Assembly: GCA_016200355.1 (NCBI GenBank)
Contig: JACQEY010000095.1
Coordinates: 1-45,060, forward strand
Source of the DNA: Nitrospirota bacterium
GTDB lineage: Bacteria; Nitrospirota; Nitrospiria; Nitrospirales; Nitrospiraceae
Reading direction: 5' to 3'
DNA length: 45,060 nt
The first letter of the stretch is position 1. Each line of letters begins with the position of its first letter. Under the pieces are notes generated by a model. It saw only the letters and a program-made list of their open reading frames with translations, had not been told where the DNA came from and did not search any database. Positions 1-7,735 of the stretch are shown one piece after another. The position numbers and the translations under genes were made by a program.

Positions 1-522
1 CCCGAGGACGTGATCTTCAACCTCGGCCCCTTTCGATTCGTAGCAGAATTGTGGCGCGTGTTGAAGCCGGGCGGCAGGGCGTTTCTCACTGAATTTGGGG
101 TCGAAGAAGGCTGGCCGGCACCGGTCAAGCTGCCAGGCCACACGGAATACGAAGTCCAGTACAGCCACTTGCGCCACGCTGTCCGCTGGCTGGGCTTTCA
201 AGAGCGCTACCTTTCGCTGCCCCAGTTTCTTGCCATCAAACCGGACAGCAAAGTGCTCTGCACCGGTGCGGCCTATACCATTCAGCGGTTCTGCCAGGCC
301 ATGAACAAACCTTTTATCGTACGAGCCTACACGGAGAAGGAGTTGCAGCATTCCCTGGGCGACATGCTCCCGAAACTCCACGGCTGCCATTACCACGACG
401 TGGCAGATCCCGCCTGGTTCGGGCTCATCGACTTCAAAGTCTTGTTATTGGAAAAGCCAGGCGGAGCTCCAAAAGCCAGTTTCTCGGAAAACAAAGGCTA
501 TCGGTGGTATTCGCAGAAGTAA
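1..522 (+). CDS. SAM-dependent methyltransferase, C-terminal part (cut by window edge)
   Basis: The reading frame is open from the first base, so the 5' end lies outside the window. The visible part begins in a class I methyltransferase-like region: a segment ending FRFVAELWRVLKPGGRAFL looks like the helix and strand after motif II (the usual 'vLkPGG' turn). The rest is an unrecognised C-terminal region rich in His, Tyr and Trp. The SAM-binding glycine motif would be upstream and cannot be seen, so substrate and exact family are unknown. It converges on the next gene across about 160 bp that begins with a GGGGTGAGGTGTAAGGGG word tract. Confidence 0.6.
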   Translation, partial: PEDVIFNLGPFRFVAELWRVLKPGGRAFLTEFGVEEGWPAPVKLPGHTEYEVQYSHLRHAVRWLGFQERYLSLPQFLAIKPDSKVLCTGAAYTIQRFCQAMNKPFIVRAYTEKELQHSLGDMLPKLHGCHYHDVADPAWFGLIDFKVLLLEKPGGAPKASFSENKGYRWYSQK

Positions 523-682
523 GACGTGAGGGGTGAGGTGTAAGGGGTAAAGACTCGTTTGTTGTGCGCGAATTCAGAACTCAGGCATAAGCCCACGCTC
601 AGATCGCCATTCCTATCAGGGAGCACATGCCTCAGATTCCTTCGGACTCTGAGCGCCAAGTCCAAGAACCTAAGGACAATGA

Positions 683-1897
683 CTACGGGGTCTTCGCACA
701 CCGGAACCCGGTGCCGTAACCCCTGAATGACGGCAAATGGGTCTCCCGATCCGTGGAACGAAGGTCTTTCGGACCGCTGCCCCAGGAGCCGCCTCGGACC
801 ACCTTGTAATCGCCCCGTGGCGGTCCTGTCGGGTTCCGCAACGAGCCGGTCTTGTAAGAGTTAGGATCATACCAATCGCTGACCCACTCCCAGACATTCC
901 CGGCCATGTCATAGATGCCATATGGACTCTTCCCATCTTCAAACATCCCCACCGGCGTCAATACCACGTGGTTATTCCACACCTCTTTATTCATATTTGC
1001 GTGAAACTGCGTCGGAAGCTCATTCCCCCAGGGATAGATCCGGCCATCTGTTCCCCGTGCCGCCTTTTCCCACTCCGCCTCGGTCGGCAATCGCTTGCCC
1101 GCCCATTTGCAGTACGCATCGGCATCTGCCCAATCCACGTTAATGACTGGACGCTTCTGGTGCATGGATTTCCTCATGATGTCCCACTCCGATGGTGCTA
1201 CGTGGGACGTCGCTTCTAAGAACTTCGCATATTCCCCCACCGATAGTTGGTGCTTATCCATATAAAAGGCATCCACATAGACGTGGCGCACCGGCTGTTC
1301 GTCGGCATCACCCGTCGAACTTCCCATAATAAACTCTCCCGCCGACACAAGCGCCATCGACCGCTCTAAATGCTTGGCCGACACCGTCTTCTCGTGACTC
1401 CGTGTATGCTGTTGCTGAATTTTCTCATGCAACTGGTGGTAAAGGGCCCGTTGCTCGTCGTCGAGACCCAGCTTGTGTGCAATGTCCAGGGTGTCTTCGG
1501 CATGGGCAATCTGCTTGGCTGAGGCATTCGGCTCGTTGATTGCCTGCTTCCCTTCGTCCAGCAAGCGCCAGACTTTGGCCTTGCGCCCCCGTTGTTTGGC
1601 CAATTCGGCCACCGAGGATTGCGCATCAAGTTCCAGCGAGGTCTGGTAATGCTCTTCCGCACAGGCCCAGGCTTTCAGGCCCCGACAGGCATCGCCGAGA
1701 TAGAAGTGCGCTCTGGCATTCGCAGGGCTTTCTTGTAGACCAGCTTCAAAGGCTGCGCGCGCCTCCTGGTACTTTTGTTGTTTCAAGAATTCGTAGCCTG
1801 CGGTAAATTTCTTGGCCTTTTCGTCAAAGAGGGCCGCGGCCATCGTCGAGTCAGCATCGAGCGCGAGCATCGCGACAAGTACGAGGATCTGTTTCAT
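683..1897 (-). CDS. Exported TPR protein with formylglycine-generating-enzyme-like (SUMF1) domain
   Basis: 404 aa. Residues 1-21 form a signal peptide (MKQILVLVAMLALD, then small residues). Residues about 30-110 read as tetratricopeptide repeats (FLKQQKYQEARAAFEAGL, AHFYLGDACRGLKAWACAEE). From about residue 180 to the end there is a complete FGE-sulfatase/SUMF1 fold: MALVSAGEFIMGSS, RLPTEAEWEKAARG, YPWGNE, GNVWEWVSDWYD, VVRGGSWGS and GTGFRCAKTP. In known members this fold either makes formylglycine in sulfatases or serves other roles. No sulfatase gene is nearby, so the substrate is unknown. The start is the first Met and gives a good signal peptide. Upstream lies 460 bp of repeat-bearing DNA, so it is probably a single-gene unit. 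Confidence 0.8.
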   Translation of the reverse strand: MKQILVLVAMLALDADSTMAAALFDEKAKKFTAGYEFLKQQKYQEARAAFEAGLQESPANARAHFYLGDACRGLKAWACAEEHYQTSLELDAQSSVAELAKQRGRKAKVWRLLDEGKQAINEPNASAKQIAHAEDTLDIAHKLGLDDEQRALYHQLHEKIQQQHTRSHEKTVSAKHLERSMALVSAGEFIMGSSTGDADEQPVRHVYVDAFYMDKHQLSVGEYAKFLEATSHVAPSEWDIMRKSMHQKRPVINVDWADADAYCKWAGKRLPTEAEWEKAARGTDGRIYPWGNELPTQFHANMNKEVWNNHVVLTPVGMFEDGKSPYGIYDMAGNVWEWVSDWYDPNSYKTGSLRNPTGPPRGDYKVVRGGSWGSGPKDLRSTDRETHLPSFRGYGTGFRCAKTP

Positions 1898-2007
1898 ACA
1901 CCCCCTCCTCCTTCGGCAGAAGAAACGATGAATACCCTATTCTCATATAATTGATAGATAGGAACTATATTCTTCTCGCATCAAAAACACAAACGCACAG
2001 GGGAGGA

Positions 2008-2103
2008 GGGATGGAACCTGATGATCTTCTGTGCTCGTGCAACGCGCGGTCTCGGAAGACCCTCGTTGGACACGCGCAGTAGAAGATCAATCAGCTCCCA
2101 TCC
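2008..2103. repeat. GCGCGC-core hairpin element, copy 1
   Basis: Inverted arms at about 2008-2030 and 2078-2103 pair around GGGATGG and GATCTTCT blocks, with small bulges. The core between them (2031-2077) reads GTGCTCGTGCAACGCGCGG, then the short hairpin GGTCT-CGG-AAGACC, then CTCGTTGGACACGCGCAGT. Core words recur at 14.5, 22.0, 22.5, 26.5 and 37.3 kb, but the arm sequence does not. Confidence 0.7.
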
Positions 2104-2149
2104 CTGAAGAGGGAACGAGCGAGCTTGGAAGGATCATATAGATGAACGG

Positions 2150-2245
2150 TGGTCGCTCGATGCGCGCAGTGAAGGACGGTTTGCCTGCCCCCTATAGGGA
2201 AGGTAAAGAATCAGAAGGCCCTCGTTGGACGCGCGCAGTGAATGA
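2150..2245. repeat. Partial copies of the GCGCGC-core element
   Basis: Two right-half core motifs are visible: GGTCGCTCGATGCGCGCAGT (2151-2170) and GGCCCTCGTTGGACGCGCGC (2217-2236), which leads into AGTGAATGATAG. Neither has a clear partner arm, so they look like decayed or truncated elements downstream of copy 1. Confidence 0.5.
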
Positions 2246-2357
2246 TAGTCTGGCCACCCTGCTGAGAGAATAACCGGGAGAGCACGGGAAGGAATCGTTC
2301 GAGTGGAAGGCAAGATGTACGATTGCAAGACGCTGAATGCCTCTGCACGGACTGTAA

Positions 2358-3575
2358 CTAGATTGTCAGTGGGTTCTTCAGCCAATTGCGCAACGCAATG
2401 CGCGTAAGGCTCCAGAGCTCATTGTTGAGCTCCCTTTCGTTCCACCCAGGGGGGTCCCACCCGGAGTAGAAGTCTTGGTCGAGTTGCATTAACTCGCTTC
2501 CATGAAGAATGCGCGACCGAAGCGTGTACATCTTATTGCGTTGACTTTTAAGAGTGTCGCCGGGGGTATATCTCTCTAAGATGGCTCGAAACTTCTCCGT
2601 GGCACCCGGCACTTCGTGTTCAGTGGGCTTGTGACAAGATGGACACTTGAATTGATGCCGATCACCGCGCTCTGTCAGTGATTCGATTGCCGAGATCAGC
2701 GCTGCAAAGGATACAGACACAGATGTGTCCCATTGGCGTGATGCCATTTCCATCCAGAAGGTAGCCCTGTCGAACTTCGCACGATTCTCCCCTGATAAAG
2801 CCATGTAGCAACAGATCGACTGGTCGAGGTCAGCAGGGACACGCAAACCCTTTCCATCATGTCCAACCTTCGCGTAGTACTCTTCGGGCTCCACTTCCTC
2901 AAGCTGTTCGTCGGCAGGTGGGGATAGCTCATCGTTCACGATTTTATCTAGTTTCGCAAAAAAGAATTTCTGAAGCCATTTACTCTCATGGTTACCGTCA
3001 TCGCACGGCACACTTGCCCAGAAGTGTGCGGATCGGTTCGACTGAAGGCTTGTATGGCCCGCAAGTAGAACGTTGAGAAGAAGGGTCAGGTTGCGATGCT
3101 CCCGCATTCTTCGGTGATTGGTGACCGGCCAACAATCGGTTGCCTTTATAGGAAACTCAAGAATGAAGGGGTGATCAGCCATTTCGACCTTGGCGCGTGG
3201 CGCATGATCAGGCGGCGGAAGTATCTGCACCCCTGAATGATTCCCGCGCCACGAGCCCAGCACGCGGAAGCTGCTAAAACTGTAGTCACGTCCCACCTTC
3301 AGCGGCCCCGCAAGAATCGACTCCTCGATCTCTTTGCTAAGCTTCATCCATTCTGCAGCATTGAATGCTTCGCCAGGCTCTATTGAGACAATACTTTTCT
3401 CGAGAAAGGTGAGCGAAACTCGGCAAGAAGAACGTGCAAGCGGAAGATAAAACTTATTGGGGTTACTCGAAATATTATCATATTGGCCTGGTCTTCCAAT
3501 TCGCTCGTAGAGAAGAAGCATCAATTCGCCCGAGTCGAGATCCTTCCACTCATCTCTAAGAAGGTTATCAGTCAT
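2358..3575 (-). CDS. Unknown protein with a C-terminal HEPN-like (Apea-type) domain
   Basis: 405 aa, not recognised as a whole. The C-terminal third resembles the Apea/HEPN type. There is a helix with FAALISAIESLTE, then FKCPSCHK (a single CxxC, so at most half a zinc ribbon), then a helix ending RSRILHGS. That last piece matches the R-x4-H motif of HEPN domains, which in active members forms the RNase site. The N-terminal 250 residues have no motif I can name. No nucleotidyltransferase (MNT) partner lies beside it. Its Lys/Asn/Ser-rich, lower-GC composition differs from nearby housekeeping genes and fits an accessory gene. RNase activity is inference only. The start is the first Met of the frame. 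Confidence 0.6.
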   Translation of the reverse strand: MTDNLLRDEWKDLDSGELMLLLYERIGRPGQYDNISSNPNKFYLPLARSSCRVSLTFLEKSIVSIEPGEAFNAAEWMKLSKEIEESILAGPLKVGRDYSFSSFRVLGSWRGNHSGVQILPPPDHAPRAKVEMADHPFILEFPIKATDCWPVTNHRRMREHRNLTLLLNVLLAGHTSLQSNRSAHFWASVPCDDGNHESKWLQKFFFAKLDKIVNDELSPPADEQLEEVEPEEYYAKVGHDGKGLRVPADLDQSICCYMALSGENRAKFDRATFWMEMASRQWDTSVSVSFAALISAIESLTERGDRHQFKCPSCHKPTEHEVPGATEKFRAILERYTPGDTLKSQRNKMYTLRSRILHGSELMQLDQDFYSGWDPPGWNERELNNELWSLTRIALRNWLKNPLTI

Positions 3576-3634
3576 ACCGCTGTTCCGTAAACGCCAAACC
3601 GTCGGACAACTATGTGACAGACAGGCTACGTGAC

Positions 3635-4582
3635 CTACCCCATCTGGCGAGCAAGATCGATCAGCACCCCTTCCCGCAACCCCAAATCGCTGACAAGCAC
3701 CGTCGACAGCCCCAATGTCTCCATGATCGTACGGATGATGATGGCGCCGGCAGCTATGACTTCTTCGCGGCCTTTTTCTAGGCCTGGCAGACCGATGCGA
3801 TCGGATTTCTTGCGGCTCAATAGCGTCTGTTCTAGTTCTTGAATTGTGGTGAGCTGCAAGTGATAGTTATGAATTCTTGCTGGCTCGTAGGAGGGGAGTT
3901 TCTGAGCCATGGCGGCTAGGCTGGTGATGGTTCCCGCCGTGCCAACGAAGGTTGCCGTCTGATAGTTGCCCATGTCGGCAACGGCTGCTTTCGTTTCTCG
4001 TGCGACCCACTCGCGCGCTTGGCGTACTTCGTCATCAGTCGGAGGGTCATGTCGGAGGAGCCGTTCACAGAGCCGGACAACTCCAACATCAATCGAGCGG
4101 ACAATCGGCTTCTGGCCTGGCCGATCCAGAATAAACTCGGTGCTGCCGCCGCCGATATCTAGGGCCAACACGTCGGTCACGCCGTCAGGAAGACCTGAGC
4201 GGATTCCAAGCAACGTACGCCTCGCTTCATCGTCACCCGCGATGACTTCAACATCAAAGCCTGCTTCAAAAGCCACACGCTCCAGGAATTCGTCCCGATT
4301 CTCGGCATCACGAACTGCGCTGGTGGCCACAGCGATGCAGGCATTCACATGATAGGTGTCGATGTGACCTTTCCACTCCCGTAAACACTGAATCACTCGA
4401 TCCATCGCCACAACACTCAGCCGTTTGGTCTGATCAACGCCCTCGCCTAACCGAAGAATCCGTCGCTCAGATCGTATTTCTGTCAGCCGGCCATCGGGTG
4501 ATACATCTGCGATGAGCAGTCGACAGGTGAGCGTGCCGATATCCACGCCGGCGAGACGCATCGTGCGTGACGGGCCGCTCAT
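3635..4582 (-). CDS. ppx: Ppx/GppA family phosphatase (exopolyphosphatase-type)
   Basis: 315 aa, the length of short Ppx/GppA proteins that lack the C-terminal HD domain. The actin-like ATPase fold is clear: VDIGTLTCRLLIADV (phosphate-1 loop), AVATSAVRDAENRDEFL, IAGDDEARRTLLGI, LALDIGGGSTEFIL (phosphate-2 loop) and FVGTAGTITSLAAM. Family members split inorganic polyphosphate or pppGpp in the cytosol; sequence alone does not decide which. The start (MSGPSRTMRLAGVDIG) overlaps the stop of the upstream coiled-coil gene by 4 bp, so the two are translationally coupled. Confidence 0.88.
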   Translation of the reverse strand: MSGPSRTMRLAGVDIGTLTCRLLIADVSPDGRLTEIRSERRILRLGEGVDQTKRLSVVAMDRVIQCLREWKGHIDTYHVNACIAVATSAVRDAENRDEFLERVAFEAGFDVEVIAGDDEARRTLLGIRSGLPDGVTDVLALDIGGGSTEFILDRPGQKPIVRSIDVGVVRLCERLLRHDPPTDDEVRQAREWVARETKAAVADMGNYQTATFVGTAGTITSLAAMAQKLPSYEPARIHNYHLQLTTIQELEQTLLSRKKSDRIGLPGLEKGREEVIAAGAIIIRTIMETLGLSTVLVSDLGLREGVLIDLARQMG

Positions 4583-4902
4583 CGCTCGCTCCGAATTTCC
4601 GTTATCTCCGACTCAAGCTTCTCGCGTGAGTCGTTGATGTCTTGGATCTCTTTGACGAGTCGACCGATTTCAGCATCGTACAGAATTCGTTCAACCGGTT
4701 CGCCTACTTCGCGAAGATGAACCGCCCGCTCGCCGACATCCCGATAGAGTTCGTCCAATTGCTGATCGAGCTTGCGGATATCAAGCCGGATCCGCAGCAA
4801 TTCCGTTTCTTCCAGCGCACGGATCGCCGCCTGCGCCGTACCGTGGCGCAACGTCGCCAATCCCGCCTTCATGTCATGCTTGAGTCGCTGGATTAATCCC
4901 AC
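4579..4902 (-). CDS. Small coiled-coil protein coupled to ppx
   Basis: 107 aa, rich in Glu, Arg, Leu and Asp. Two long amphipathic stretches (about 20-60 and 75-107) have heptad-like spacing, e.g. LDIRKLDQQLDELYRDVGER and IQDINDSREKLESEITEI, suggesting a helical hairpin or coiled coil. No signal peptide or membrane segment. Its stop overlaps the ppx start by 4 bp, so it probably acts with or regulates the phosphatase, but no function is recognised. Confidence 0.7.
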   Translation of the reverse strand: MGLIQRLKHDMKAGLATLRHGTAQAAIRALEETELLRIRLDIRKLDQQLDELYRDVGERAVHLREVGEPVERILYDAEIGRLVKEIQDINDSREKLESEITEIRSER

Positions 4903-4917
4903 AAGAACTCCTGGCTA

Positions 4918-4958
4918 GAGGCTGAAGGAACATTCCTTCTCCTCTAGCCTTCAGCCTC
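4918..4958. repeat. Word hairpin GAGGCTGAAGG / CCTTCAGCCTC
   Basis: Perfect 11-bp inverted repeat (4918-4928 and 4948-4958) between recG and the coiled-coil gene, with a 19-base loop that again contains CCTTCTCCTCTAG. It may act as a weak terminator or mRNA-stabilising hairpin after recG; there is no long T tract. Confidence 0.6.
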
Positions 4959-4975
4959 GTACTTCTCGCCTATTA

Positions 4976-7510
4976 TCAACTAATCGATCCCAAATCCAAC
5001 TTCGTTTCCCATCGCCGCAACATCGTCTCTCGCAAAGCCCGATACACCGGCGCCTTCAGCTGTGGGTCCTGCTTCAACAATGCAAAGGCTTCCTGCCGCG
5101 CCTGCTGAAGTAGATCGGCATCCCGCACCAGATTCGCGGCGCGAAACTCCGGCATGCCCCACTGCCGGAGCCCAAAAAACTCGCCGGGTCCACGAATGCG
5201 GAGATCTTCCTCAGCGATCACAAACCCATCGGTCGATCGTACGAGCGCGTCCAGCCTCTCCCTAGCCGCCGATGGCGGTTCGCCGGCTGCTTTGGGCTTC
5301 GCCGATCGAAACAGCACCCCGCCCGAGACCATCAGCAAACAATAGGACTGGTGTCCACTTCGCCCAACGCGCCCCCGCAATTGGTGCAACTGCGCCAGCC
5401 CAAACCGTTCGGCATGCTCGATCATCATGACCGTGGCATTGGGGACATCGACTCCGATCTCCACCATCGTTGTCGGGACCAGGACCTGGATCGCCCCTTT
5501 CTTATACGATGCCATGACCTGTTCTTTTTCTTCCGACTTCATCCGGCCATGCACAAGCCCAACGCGAAACTCAGCCAACTCCTCAGCTTGCAACTGTTCA
5601 GCACCTTGCATGGCTGCTTGCAGATCGGTCTTCTCTGATTCCTCGACCAACGGATATACAACATAGGCCTGCCGGCCACTCCGCAGTTCATCGCGGAGGA
5701 TCTGATAGGCCCGCCCACGCTGGCTGTCGCTGAGAAGAAACGTCCGCACCGGTTTTCTCCCCGGCGGCATCTGGTCGATCACCGAGACATCCAGATCCCC
5801 ATACACGGTCATGGCCAGCGTGCGTGGAATCGGTGTCGCAGTCAACACCAGCACATCGGGCCTATACCCCTTCTCGATGAGCGTCTTCCGTTGGAGGACG
5901 CCGAATCGATGTTGTTCATCCACCACGGCCAGTCCAAGCTTCGCGAAGGTGACACCTTGCTGGATAACCGCATGGGTTCCAATCACGACCTGCGCAGCCC
6001 CGGAGGCCACCTGCCCGCGAATGGCTTTACGCGCTGCCGCGCGGCCACCACCGCTCACGAGCACCACGGAAAGTCCGAGTGGTTCCAACAGACTTTTCAT
6101 CGTCCGATAGTGTTGCTCGGCGAGAATTTCCGTCGGCGCCATCAATGCCGCCTGGTAGCCCGATCCGCAGGCCAGCACCATCGCCTGCACCGCCACGACA
6201 GTTTTGCCGGACCCCACATCGCCCTGCACTAGACGGTTCATTGGTTTGCTCGACGTCATGTCCGACAGAATCTCGCGGATCACCCGTGCTTGCGCTTCGG
6301 TCAACTGAAAGGGCAGCGCACGATCCAGCTTGCCGAGGAGTGGCGTCTTCGGATTGAACGACACCTGCTTGACCTCTTCCTTCATCACTCGTTGCCGCGA
6401 AGCCAAGGCGAGTTGGAGCACAAACAGCTCTTCGAACGCCAAGCGGCGATGCGCCGGCGTGAGGCCTCGATCGAGCTGTCCCCCATCCGTCCCAGGCCGA
6501 GGGAAATGCACATCTTGAATGGCTTGTTGAATGGGCAGCAATCGATAGCGGGCACGAAGCGGAACCGGCAACACTTCCTGCGCCTCGGCGGCATGCGCAT
6601 CCAGCAAGCCTTTCATGAGTACGCGCATCTGCCTGGAGGTCCATCCCTTGGTTTCGTGGTACACCGGAACGATACGCCCCACGTGCAGCGGCGCTTCGGC
6701 TTCCACTCCCACCACCTCGTACTGCGCCACCTCCATCCTCGTATCCACCCACCCCTGCGCACCAGCCACCACCCGCCCGGTCAGCATGACGCTCGTCCCA
6801 ACGGTGAAGAGTTGTTCGAGAAACGGCTGATTAAAGAACACCGACTGGAGACGCCCGGTTGAATCCTCCACCACAATGTCGAGGATGGTGAGGCGGCGAC
6901 TGCGGGCACGCTTCGCCTCGCTTCGGACGATCGTGCCGCAGATCGAAGCCTGCACACCCGGCACCAGTTGCCCGATTGGGGTCATGACCGAGCGATCCTC
7001 ATAGCGCCAAGGCAGGGTCCATAGGGCATCCTCTATCGTCTCGATACCGAACCGTTGGAGCAGCGATGTGCGCTTCGGACCGACTCCCTTTGCGAAACGG
7101 ATGGGCTGTGCCCACCATGGCCGCGATGGGGTATCATTTTTGGCAGGCTCACACACCACGATAGGCTCCGGTTCCTGCCAGTCCCTGGCCGGATCGCGAA
7201 CGGCCTTGCGCAAAACTCCAAGAATGACCTTGGCTTCCTGCAGCCGGCGTTGCTGATCCTCTGCCGGGAGCCGCTGCTGTTCCTCTAGAAACAGTTCACG
7301 CAGCTGAAGCAATGCCGCTTCAATCTCCCGTGGGTAGACGCGGTCGGACAGGGCCTGCATCACTTGTGAGGAGACAAATCGATTCAGATTCTTGACGGTG
7401 GGCAAATGTGCAAACGCATCGCGTGTCGCAAATTCGATCGGACGCGCGACGCGGTCCAGCCATTGCTGAAACTGTTCAGAAGGGTTGGGCTCGGAAGAGC
7501 TCCGTATCAC
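4976..7510 (-). CDS. recG: ATP-dependent DNA helicase RecG
   Basis: About 844 aa from the GTG chosen here. RecG remodels stalled replication forks and Holliday junctions. Visible landmarks are the OB-fold wedge domain (YEDRSVMTPIGQL, SICGTIVRSEAKRARS), Walker A GDVGSGKTVVA, the DEQH box VVDEQHRFGVLQR, LTATPIPRTLAMT (motif III), TTMVEIGVDVPNATVMMIEH (motif V) and QLRGRVGRSG (motif VI). An N-terminal helical extension before the wedge is typical of longer RecG proteins. The frame stays open to an ATG at 7591, but those first 27 codons run through a TTTGG-word inverted repeat, so I prefer the GTG at 7510. No good ribosome site supports either start. Confidence 0.9.
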   Translation of the reverse strand: MIRSSSEPNPSEQFQQWLDRVARPIEFATRDAFAHLPTVKNLNRFVSSQVMQALSDRVYPREIEAALLQLRELFLEEQQRLPAEDQQRRLQEAKVILGVLRKAVRDPARDWQEPEPIVVCEPAKNDTPSRPWWAQPIRFAKGVGPKRTSLLQRFGIETIEDALWTLPWRYEDRSVMTPIGQLVPGVQASICGTIVRSEAKRARSRRLTILDIVVEDSTGRLQSVFFNQPFLEQLFTVGTSVMLTGRVVAGAQGWVDTRMEVAQYEVVGVEAEAPLHVGRIVPVYHETKGWTSRQMRVLMKGLLDAHAAEAQEVLPVPLRARYRLLPIQQAIQDVHFPRPGTDGGQLDRGLTPAHRRLAFEELFVLQLALASRQRVMKEEVKQVSFNPKTPLLGKLDRALPFQLTEAQARVIREILSDMTSSKPMNRLVQGDVGSGKTVVAVQAMVLACGSGYQAALMAPTEILAEQHYRTMKSLLEPLGLSVVLVSGGGRAAARKAIRGQVASGAAQVVIGTHAVIQQGVTFAKLGLAVVDEQHRFGVLQRKTLIEKGYRPDVLVLTATPIPRTLAMTVYGDLDVSVIDQMPPGRKPVRTFLLSDSQRGRAYQILRDELRSGRQAYVVYPLVEESEKTDLQAAMQGAEQLQAEELAEFRVGLVHGRMKSEEKEQVMASYKKGAIQVLVPTTMVEIGVDVPNATVMMIEHAERFGLAQLHQLRGRVGRSGHQSYCLLMVSGGVLFRSAKPKAAGEPPSAARERLDALVRSTDGFVIAEEDLRIRGPGEFFGLRQWGMPEFRAANLVRDADLLQQARQEAFALLKQDPQLKAPVYRALRETMLRRWETKLDLGSIS

Positions 7511-7546
7511 AGAGCGGATCGTATCATAGCCTCTTCCCCTCCTCAA

Positions 7547-7659
7547 CGAGCAGGACTGGTTTCTCTTGTTTATTTGGTTTGTTTTGTTCATCTGGTTAGT
7601 CTTAGTTCAACCAAACAAACCAAATAGACCAAATAAACCAGATCAACCAGTCCTGCTCG
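7547..7659. repeat. TTTGGTTTG-word hairpin
   Basis: Long imperfect inverted repeat. The outer arms CGAGCAGGACTGGTT (7547-7561) and AACCAGTCCTGCTCG (7645-7659) pair perfectly over 15 bp. The inner arms are built of GTTTATTTGGTTTGTTTTG on the left and CAAACAAACCAAATAGACC on the right. It sits between the divergent recG and metallopeptidase genes and covers the upstream ATG of recG. A relative lies at 10863-10962. Confidence 0.75.
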
Positions 7660-7735
7660 CCTTTCGATTTACCGACAATCCTTTGTCTCTCTTGCCTAGG
7701 GTGATACATTGAGAATCATCCGAAGATGAGCCCCT

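Larger units (their letters stand above)
1898..2357. other. Gene-free stretch with hairpin repeats
   Basis: No credible gene. An open frame on the minus strand at 2134-2385 is made of repeat DNA and overlaps the next gene's end. The stretch holds one complete GCGCGC-core hairpin element (2008-2103), then partial copies of its core to about 2250. A sequence shared with 22.0 kb (GAGCGAGCTTGGAAGGAT at 2118-2135) lies in between. Bases 1925-1980 are AT-rich and probably carry the promoter of the minus-strand gene ending at 683. Confidence 0.7.

Noticed and set aside
2134-2385. 83-codon open frame on the minus strand
   Set aside because: It consists of hairpin-element DNA and overlaps the 3' end of the HEPN-like gene; no motif or ribosome site.
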